Source: Entophlyctis helioformis (lineage: Eukaryota; Chytridiomycota; Chytridiomycetes; Chytridiales; Chytriomycetaceae). From it: DNA of 64,000 bases. The stretch spans positions 1 through 64,000 of the forward strand of contig JAHLKH010000047.1 in the NCBI GenBank assembly GCA_025526915.1. The letters are read 5' to 3'. How positions within the stretch are numbered: the first letter of the stretch is position 1; each line of letters opens with the position of its first letter. The notes beneath the pieces are model-generated. The model did not search any database, was not told the DNA's origin, and saw only the letters and a list, made by a program, of their open reading frames with translations. A program made the translations under genes and the position numbers. Positions 57,191 to 64,000 of the stretch are shown piece after piece.

Positions 57191-57755
57191 TTGTGCTGTG
57201 TGTGCTGTGTGTGTGCGCGCTGTGTGCGATGGTTGAGATGACTGCGCATCACACGAGCAGGGACGAAGCGAGTTTTATAGGCATGGACGGCGTTTGTTGT
57301 TGCATGCACCAACCATCTGATATGAGTTGCCGTCAAGTGATCAGGAGCGATGGCAGTCGGCCCATGTGTACCCGTGCAGATGCACCTGGCTCTGATCAGC
57401 TCATCGCACACACACTCACTCACACACTCTGACTCACTCACTCACACTTCAGCCTGCCTGCTCGTGAAGCGGAGTTGACGCGCTGTGTTGGTCATGTGGC
57501 TGTGAGTGATCGCGTCTGAATGATCACTGGCTGGCGTTCAGCAGGCAGCTGCGTTTTGCTTTCATGGACTGGACAAGAGTGCAGAGCACAGACGGATCTG
57601 GAGACGGAAAAGTTCATTAAGTGACAAACATGGATGACGAGAGAGTGAGTGGTCTCGGAAGCATCGAGTCGAGCAGCGAGTCGAGCAGCGAGACGGGACG
57701 AGCAGTGAGCGGCAGAAGCAGAGACGAACAGAGACGGACAGAGGACGCAAAGCAG
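57191..57755. other. Spacer between type-1 and type-2 secreted genes, copy 2
   Basis: About 565 bp, the counterpart of 47336-47898. It holds the TATA box of the type-1 gene (57273-57279) and a CACACTCACT simple repeat (about 57407-57447). The conservation between copies reflects recent duplication and does not by itself show function. Confidence 0.45.
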
Positions 57756-58177
57756 TTACTCCGCAAGGTCGGGGTCGGCGCCGCAGAACACGTATGTGCT
57801 GTCGGCCGCCTGGTTGCAGTACGTGCCAGCACCGCAGTCGCGGTATGTCCATTCAAACACCAGATCTGCGTTCTGTCGACGGCGCCGTGAGAGTGCAGAC
57901 AAGGAGAGTGTGTGTGCAGACCGAGTATGCAGACAGTGCAAACGGAGAGAGAGAGAGTGCCGAGTCAGTCGCCGTGCCAGGCACAACCATCGCGACAGGC
58001 AGGGTGCGAGTGGAGCACATGTACCTGAGTGCAGGTGTTGAAGCCCAGGTTGTCGTCGCTGCATTCTTGGAAACCCAGCGTGCAGGCAGGCGAGTCGTTG
58101 TTGGGTGCAGGTGCAGGGGCCGCAAGAGCCGAAGCGGCAAAGAGAGCGACAAAGGCGGCGACGATGAAGCGAGTCAT
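57756..58177 (-). CDS. Small secreted six-Cys protein, CBM19-like (type 2, copy 2)
   Basis: Exons 58177-58025 and 57872-57756 give 89 aa with signal peptide MTRFIVAAFVALFAASALAA and the WTYRDCGAGTYC motif. It differs from copy 1 at a few residues (DSTYVFCG for DSAYVFCG; final Glu for Ala). TATA box at 58273-58279. It is divergent from the F-box gene starting at 58448. Confidence 0.75.
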
Positions 58178-58447
58178 TGTTGGCTTGGCTGTGGTTGGTG
58201 TGGTTGCTGTGGTTGCTGTGGTTGTTGGCTCGATGGCTGGATGGAGGTGCTCGAGGCAGCGGTAGCCAGGCTCTTTATAGGCGAGACTTCAGGGCCGTCC
58301 GTGTGTGTATGTCAGCCAGACATCTCAGCGCGATCATCAATCAAACCATCAGCGCGATTCCTCAAAGATCAGATCTTTGGTCCTGGTCACGTTCGCCGTG
58401 CTCATCAATCTTTCCACACAGACGACAAGCGCACGGGCCGGCTTGCA

Positions 58448-60643
58448 ATGGCAGCGACGCCGACTGCAATGCCGCTGCTGCCCGACGACCTGTGGCTCAT
58501 CATCCTGCAAGAGCTGGCACGCTCGTCCACATCGTCGCTCGCTGCCTGTGCCTGTGTGAGCCGCCACTTCAACCGGTATGCTCTGTCCGTGCTGCCCATG
58601 CATGCACACTCGGTCGCCTCCTCACACACACACACACGTCGAGCCAGACTTGTGCAGACCAACTCGGTCTGGTTCGCTGCGTTTGCTGCGTCATACGGGC
58701 CACCGAATGGCAGCCTCAGACTGGCCGGCTACCGCCACAACCGGTCGGTGCCTGTCGACTGGCAGCGCAAACTGCGGACGTCGGTGCGCCTTGAAACGTC
58801 ATGGCAATGGCTGGGCGACCATTCCCAGCCGTCTGTTCCGCAAGCGCCTGCCGAGGCTGTCGGTGTCGATCATCTCGTCGATGCCGTCATGGCTGATGCA
58901 GGGATACCGCAGCAACTTGCTCAGCCACAGCCAGCACCACGACAGCCGATGCCAGCATCAACCGCACCAGCAGCAACAGCCCATCTACCGCCGGACGCAC
59001 AACACATTCTCGACTCGCCGCGATGGACAGACACGCTGTCGTACAACAAGATGCTGGCCTACCTGCGCGCCAGATCGACAGAACCGCTCGCCTTTTCGTT
59101 TACGAGTATCGTGCCCGACCGCTCGCTCATGTCTGCGCCGGCCGCCTCGACCTGCATCGGCATCTCGACGCTCAATTTCGGCATCGAGTCGGCCCGCCTG
59201 TCGGCCTCGATTGCCTTTTGCTTCGACGTCACGGCCGACGAGGTTGTCGTCGAGGGCTACACGTGCTGGCCGCAGGAGGTGCGGGACGTGATTCGGACCA
59301 TCGGGCTCGTTGACGTGGATCGCGGCGTGTACTGCGTGATGGACGAGACGTTTCCTGACCGCGAATGGCAGCGGATACTGTTGTTTGAGCTGCCTGAGCG
59401 GGGGGCCGGTGGAGGAAATGCCAGTAGCAGTGGCAGTAGTGATAGCAGTGGCAGTAGCAGTAGCAGCAGTGACGGAGATGGAAATGGAGATGGAAATGAC
59501 GGTATGGAAACGGGAGAGAACAGCCACACGCTACTGACAGAGATGGATCTGCCGGACTGGTGTCGATGGGCACGTGCGTTTCTGGTGCCGCGCGGGCTGC
59601 CTCGAGCGACCGCAACGGGATCGCCAACCTTGGAATGCCTTGGCCAGGCGTCTGGCATGCCGGCCGACGATTCTGCCTTCCAGACCGTGTACATGGGCGA
59701 CTCGGCCAACGCCTCGCATCCGACGGTCGTGCGACTCGGGCCGCGCGATATGGTGCTCCTTGGCTGGACGAGCGCCGATGCACGCGGTGTGCGCGCCATG
59801 GTAGACACCTCGGTCAACCCCGCGCGGCTCGTTCACGTGCGACTGTTTGGCGACCACGTCACGTCCATCTCCGAGGGCGATCCGTACGACTGCAACATGA
59901 TTGTCACGGGCCATGACGACGAGGCGTGCACGGTGCGAGTCTGGCGCCTAGACACGACGGATCTGCTGACGGTGCTGTCTGGCCACTCGACGCCTGTGTG
60001 GGGGTTTGCGTTCCTGGACGACGCCGACGACCGTGACGAGGCGGGGATGTGGGTGCCGCCCGCATCGCTTGCGCTCTTGTCTGTGTCGGACCAACCGCCG
60101 GCCGTGCCCGACGACGCACCGCTCGAGACGCCTGCACCGGCTGTCCAAGCACAAGTCGTCGTGTGGCGGCTCGACGATCTCGCTCTGGGCACGCATCTCG
60201 ATGCGCGTGTCTGGCGCTCGCGGTCGCTGTCGAGCCCCGTCTCGACCCGCCCGTCTCGACCTGCAAACCCACCGCACGCATCACCCACAGCACCGCCACG
60301 CGACCCGCGCATTGTGTCGCAAGTGCACATCCCTGTCCCGACCGGCGACCTCTTCTCCTCCTTCTACGTGCTGCATCCGCTGCTGTACACCATCTCGGTC
60401 CATGGCACGTTTGCTGTCTACTCGCTGGCCACGGGGGCCATGCTGTACCGTATCCACGACCTGGGCGATGGCGCGCTGCGCATGGACAGCAGCGTCTCGA
60501 GTGCACTCGCATTCTTCACCATCAACCGGCCGGCCAATGGAGCCGTGTACGTCATGATGCGGCTGGGTGTCGTCAAAGTTGTTGATGCGATGGCGCTGGA
60601 ATTCTCGACGATCCGCCGCCGTGCCGTGACCACTGCTCTGTGA
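58448..60643 (+). CDS. F-box protein with C-terminal WD40-like beta-propeller
   Basis: Exons 58448-58575 and 58648-60643 (72-nt intron) give 707 aa. The N-terminal F-box reads MPLLPDDLWLIILQELA, CACVSRHFNRLVQTNSVWFA and should bind Skp1, making this the substrate-receptor part of an SCF ubiquitin ligase. A middle region (NFGIESARLSASIAFCFDV, VEGYTCWPQEVRDVIRTIG) and a Ser/Gly/Asp linker follow. The last third has weak WD-like blades: MIVTGHDDEACTVRVWRLD, LLTVLSGHSTPVWGFAFLDD, AQVVVWRLDDL, ISVHGTFAVYSLATGAMLYR. The intron keeps the frame either way and was accepted because removal restores the F-box spacing. Substrate unknown. Confidence 0.78.
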   Translation: MAATPTAMPLLPDDLWLIILQELARSSTSSLAACACVSRHFNRYALSVLPMHAHSVASSHTHTRRARLVQTNSVWFAAFAASYGPPNGSLRLAGYRHNRSVPVDWQRKLRTSVRLETSWQWLGDHSQPSVPQAPAEAVGVDHLVDAVMADAGIPQQLAQPQPAPRQPMPASTAPAATAHLPPDAQHILDSPRWTDTLSYNKMLAYLRARSTEPLAFSFTSIVPDRSLMSAPAASTCIGISTLNFGIESARLSASIAFCFDVTADEVVVEGYTCWPQEVRDVIRTIGLVDVDRGVYCVMDETFPDREWQRILLFELPERGAGGGNASSSGSSDSSGSSSSSSDGDGNGDGNDGMETGENSHTLLTEMDLPDWCRWARAFLVPRGLPRATATGSPTLECLGQASGMPADDSAFQTVYMGDSANASHPTVVRLGPRDMVLLGWTSADARGVRAMVDTSVNPARLVHVRLFGDHVTSISEGDPYDCNMIVTGHDDEACTVRVWRLDTTDLLTVLSGHSTPVWGFAFLDDADDRDEAGMWVPPASLALLSVSDQPPAVPDDAPLETPAPAVQAQVVVWRLDDLALGTHLDARVWRSRSLSSPVSTRPSRPANPPHASPTAPPRDPRIVSQVHIPVPTGDLFSSFYVLHPLLYTISVHGTFAVYSLATGAMLYRIHDLGDGALRMDSSVSSALAFFTINRPANGAVYVMMRLGVVKVVDAMALEFSTIRRRAVTTAL

Positions 60644-60784
60644 AATAAGAGATAGATTTCTGTCAAGTAGGGCTGAGCTGGATTGTGACATTGGCGTTCA
60701 TTGTTCAAGGAGAGGTTGAAAGTGCAGGTCGTATAGGATGAGAGAGCACGGCAAACAAAGGAGGGGGATGGGTAGGAAGAGCAG

Positions 60785-62953
60785 TCAAGACGCCGGAACG
60801 CGGACATGGATTCTCGAGAGCCCCGCCATCGACGAGCTGGGCATGTCGGCCCACTTGATCCAGCTGTCCTCTGGCGCGCTGTCCGTCTCGACCCACACAT
60901 CGTACGCGCCAGCAGGCGACGGTCTGTCCACGCGCAGCAGCCTGTCGACCAGGCTGTGCACGGTCGGGTACAGGTCCGACGGCGTGTCGCTGCGACTGAT
61001 GGTCAGTCGGCCGCTTGCCAGCATCTGCGACTGCGGCGACCGGACAACGATTGGCACACGCGTTCTGAACGCCTTGGTGCTCATTGCTGCCGCCGTTTCT
61101 GTCTTTGTTGTCGTTGTTGTTGCTGTCGTTGTGGTGGCGGTGGTGGATGCCGACGCTGTGGCGGGCGACACGACCGAAGCAGCCGATGACGAGGTGGGCA
61201 GCATGGTGTCGGGCACGCCAGGCGGCGGAACCAAGTCGGGTGCCGACCACAGCTCGCCATCGAGATCCACATCCACGTTCTCGTCGGCACAAATGGTGTC
61301 GAGCGCCATGAGCCGGTGAGACCCGCTTGTCTGGCTGCTGCTGCCCAGCTCGCGCGTCTCGGCGGAAGCGGCCGATCGGCGCGGTGTGGGCGATGACGGT
61401 GCACAGGCCGGCGGCATGGGCGGCATGGGTGGTTTGCTGGGCGTCAAGGCAAACGCGCGGCCGCATGGCGATGACGGCACCGACGACAGCGACGACAGCG
61501 TCGACGATGGACCGTTGTAGTGCAGCTGCTGTTGCGGTGTGTGGTGGCGCGACGCCGACGAGGGAGGCACCATGGGCGAGCTGGCGAACATGGAAAAGTT
61601 CATCTGGCGGTCCCTGGAGACGATGGGCGAGCTGAAGAGGGTGCTGAGATCCGACGGCGGCATGCTGGCAGCCGACTGCGGCGGCGCGGGCCGGACGGGA
61701 GTGTCTGGAGGCTGGTGTTGCTGGCCACGCGGCTGGCTCTGGCTGCTGTGATCTGGCTCTGACGCCGGGCCAGACAGCGGGCCGGACGAAGTAGAGGAAG
61801 AAGCGGCGGCAGCAGCAGCAGCAACGGCGGCAGCCACCATTGTCTTTTTGGTGCGGACCGCCTGCTTCTTGGGTGTGGTGGACGCCAGACCGGCCGAGCC
61901 AGACGCGTCGCGCGCGGGGGTGCTGGACGGACGCGTGTTGGTCGAGTCGCCGAGCGGCTGCTTGGAAGGCCGCACAACGCCCTTGGAAGTCAGCCATGCC
62001 ATATCGCGGTAGTACAGCGTGAGGACGCAGAGTGCGGGCAGTCCTTCGTCGGGGACATACTCGACGTTGGCTTCGTCGTCCTCGTCCTCGTCGTCCTCGT
62101 CGTCTTGGTCGTCTTGGTCGTCGTTGTTGTTGTTGCTGGGATCGTCGAGAGGATCGCTCAGCACATCGACATTGCCGTCACTGCCCTTGCTGCTGCTGCT
62201 GGTGGCGGTGGTCTTCTTGTGGCGTTTGGCGGGACGGGACGAGTGGCCCTCGATGCGCATCACTGAGCAGGCCATTCAAGTCAGTGTCCAGACGCGTCGG
62301 ACAAGGCAAGCAGACGCACCTCGCCAGAACTTGGCCTCGATGGTGCCCGAGACGACGGGCGAGGCAGACAGCGCACGCCCGCCGCCGTTGCCGCCGTTGC
62401 CGCCGTTGGCAGAGCGGCCATAGGCGTAGGCGTCCTTCTTGGTGCCGCCGCCAGCGCCGCCCGAGCCCGCGGGCGAGAACTCGAGGCTGGCAGCGACGCC
62501 GCGCACGAGCACCTTTTCAATGGCGATGCCGTGCATGCGGCCGGAGCGCAGCACCCAGCCGGGCGAGCGCTTGCCGTCGACGGTGATGTCGACGCACACG
62601 ACGTCGGGGTCGGAGGCGTCGCGGCGGGCGTACCACAGGAAGATGGAGAAGGGCGAGTGCGGGTGCGGCACGCCGAGGTAGGATCTGGCGCGGTGGTCGG
62701 CGGGCGGCAGCGACGGCAGCGGCTTCTTGCGCTCGACGGCGCCGTCCTTGTACACGAATTCCGGACACTGCGGGCCGATGCGGGTCGTGGCCTTGCCCTG
62801 CGAGTAGTCGGACGTGGTTGTGGTCGTTGTGGTCGTCGCCGTCGGCTTCGTAGGCGTGGCAGCCGCAGTTGCAGCCGCAGTCGACGGCAGCGGCGTTGGC
62901 ACGGGCACGGCCTGGTGCACGGTCAGGCCGCACGTTCGTCGGGCGTCGCGCAT
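60785..62953 (-). CDS. Unrecognised Ser/Pro-rich protein with acidic tract
   Basis: Exons 62953-62320 and 62262-60785 (57-nt intron) give 703 aa. The first 210 residues include a folded-looking part (FVYKDGAVERKKPLPSLPP, PFSIFLWYARRDASDPDVVC, GTIEAKFWRVMRIEG). Then come a Lys-rich patch (RPAKRHKK), a long Asp/Glu run (about residues 240-260), a Tyr/Leu segment (LPALCVLTLYYRDMAWLTSK) and about 400 residues of Ser/Thr/Pro/Ala disorder. A hydrophobic, Trp-containing C-terminus follows (VWVETDSAPEDSWIKWADMP). The basic-acidic pattern suggests a nuclear protein. No family recognised. It shares a 258-bp divergent promoter with the SR-type gene. Confidence 0.6.
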
Positions 62954-63211
62954 GCCGCTGAGTTGCGCTTGTTTGTCTGTTCGGTTGTTGGTTCGGACAC
63001 GACAAGGCAGATCGGCCTGAATTTGAAGTAATTTGAAGTAATTTCAAGCGATTTCAGCCGAATTTGACTTGACCTGCTTGCTCAACAACCCACCGCCAGA
63101 CTGCCGACGGTGCGTCCCTCGGGCTGCCCTGCAGAGACACGCAACAAGCAAACAAACTAACGCAAGCGACGATACTCTAACGGCGACACTCGAACAACGG
63201 CCCACCCAGCC

Positions 63212-63550
63212 ATGTCCTCGGCCAAGACCGTCCTGTTTGTGCGCGGCTTCTCGCTCGACGTGCGTGCCCGCGACCTCGCGGCCGAGTTTGAAAAGTACGT
63301 TGCTGCTGCCCGTGGCCTCGCCCGCCTCGCCCGCCCTCGCCCGCCCTAGCCCGTCGCCGTGTGCCCTCGCCGTATGCCCTCGTCGTATGCCCTCGTCGTA
63401 TGCCCTCCCATCCCCCCTCCTCCTCGCTGCGTCGTCGCTGTCGTCGTCGTCGTTGTCGTCGTAGTCTGCCTGCCTGCCCGCTTGCGGTTGTGAGATCGTG
63501 CGTGCGTCTGCAGACCCAAGCGCCGTGCGTGCGTGCCTGCGTGCGTGCAT

Positions 63551-63584
<34 letters not shown>

Positions 63585-64000
63585 TGCTGCTGCCGCCTGC
63601 CCACGTGCCTGCCTGCAGCCTGTCCATGTGCCTGCCTGCCTGGCCGTGGCCCATCGCCGAGCGCCGCTCGTCGTCGTCGTCGCCGCCGTCGCCGCCGTCA
63701 AAGCGCCTGCCCGTCGCTCTGATTTCATGCCGTCGAAGCGCCGTCGTTGCCCGCTCGCTGACCTGTGCCCGCTTCCTCTGCCCCCGCTCGATCCGCCGCC
63801 GTGTGTGCTGCCGTGCGCTGTCCCCAGGATCGGCGAGCTTGTGCGCTGCGACCTGCCCATCCCCAAGACCCCCGGCTCAAACCCCTTTGCCTTTGTCGAG
63901 TACAAGGACCCTCGCGATGCCCAGGATGCCTTTGACCGTCTCCACAACAAGGACGTGGGCGGCAGCGCGCTGATCATCGAGGCAAGTCGTCCTCGCTCCT
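63212..64000 (+). CDS. SR-type splicing factor with N-terminal RRM (5' part; runs off the window)
   Basis: Exon 1 (63212-63294) and exon 2 (from 63828) encode an RRM: TVLFVRGFSLDVRARDLAAE (RNP2), IGELVRCDLPIPKTPGSNPF, AFVEYKDPRDAQDAFDRLHN (RNP1), GSALIIE. This resembles Srp1/SRSF-type proteins of fungi. Intron 1 (533 nt) is long and filled with CGT and GTATGCCCTC repeats. At 63981 the exon may end at another GCAAGT donor (GC-AG); alternatively it reads on as EASRPRS. The RS tail lies beyond the window. Confidence 0.82.
63295..63827 (+). repeat. 533-nt repeat-rich intron of the SR-type gene
   Basis: Starts GTACGT, ends CCCCAG. It contains four or five CCGTATGCCCTCGT units (about 63358-63410), GTCGTC runs (63430-63462 and 63549-63586) and CTGCCTGC runs. 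Splicing joins EFEK to IGELVRC in frame. Confidence 0.75.

Larger units (their letters stand above)
56205..58531. repeat. 2.3-kb direct segmental duplication, right copy
   Basis: Matches 46398-48657. Because the F-box gene is complete only here, this copy, or an ancestor like it, was probably the source. It is 67 bp longer than the left copy, mostly through short repeats in introns. Confidence 0.92.

Overview
The window is nuclear DNA of a fungus. It is GC-rich and gene-dense, with short GT-AG introns of mostly 60-130 nt. It holds a spliceosomal U2 snRNA gene and families typical of fungi: DUF2408, DM9, a Cdc25-type RasGEF, small secreted proteins resembling CBM19 chitin binders, and a HAC1/XBP1-like bZIP. 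The gene set (Rab18, NAT9, METTL25B, DHTKD1, mitochondrial acyl-CoA dehydrogenase) is richer than in yeasts and suggests an early-diverging, perhaps zoosporic, fungus. That placement is an inference.

Layout. 0-3.5 kb: a frame-broken Fanzor-type (eukaryotic TnpB-like) gene with an Ala/Lys-rich N-terminus and an 87-bp minisatellite. 3.8-14.7 kb: a DM9 protein, a large Gln-rich protein, a probably inactive EEP-fold protein, NAT9, a 7TM protein and a WD40-CCCH protein. 15-19.4 kb: U2 snRNA (minus), the bZIP gene, whose reading frame must switch just after the zipper, and a non-RD kinase. 19.7-26.9 kb: acyl-CoA dehydrogenase, a DUF2408 protein, METTL25B-like and a DPB3/CHRAC-like histone fold. 26.9-30.2 kb: a second 7TM paralogue and Rab18. 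30.3-41.1 kb: mitochondrial and lipid catabolism, with DHTKD1 and the branched-chain E1-beta gene divergent from one 0.5-kb spacer, then two tandem ALDH3-type genes. 41.5-46.2 kb: an SH3-WW-RasGEF.

Accessory block, 46.4-60.6 kb. A 2.3-kb segment (cytochrome b5, two small secreted Cys6 proteins and the start of an F-box gene) is present twice in direct orientation, at 46398-48657 and 56205-58531. Between the copies lie an unknown gene with about 36 tandem 31-residue repeats and a second unknown gene. The right copy runs into an intact F-box/beta-propeller gene, while the left copy has only its first exon piece. 60.8-64 kb: an unrecognised Ser-rich protein and the 5' part of an SR/RRM splicing factor.

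Several conserved genes carry isolated one-base frame breaks, often in G/C runs, so base-level assembly error is plausible. That complicates calling the Fanzor copy a pseudogene. All exon limits were worked out by eye from splice motifs, frame and family conservation.
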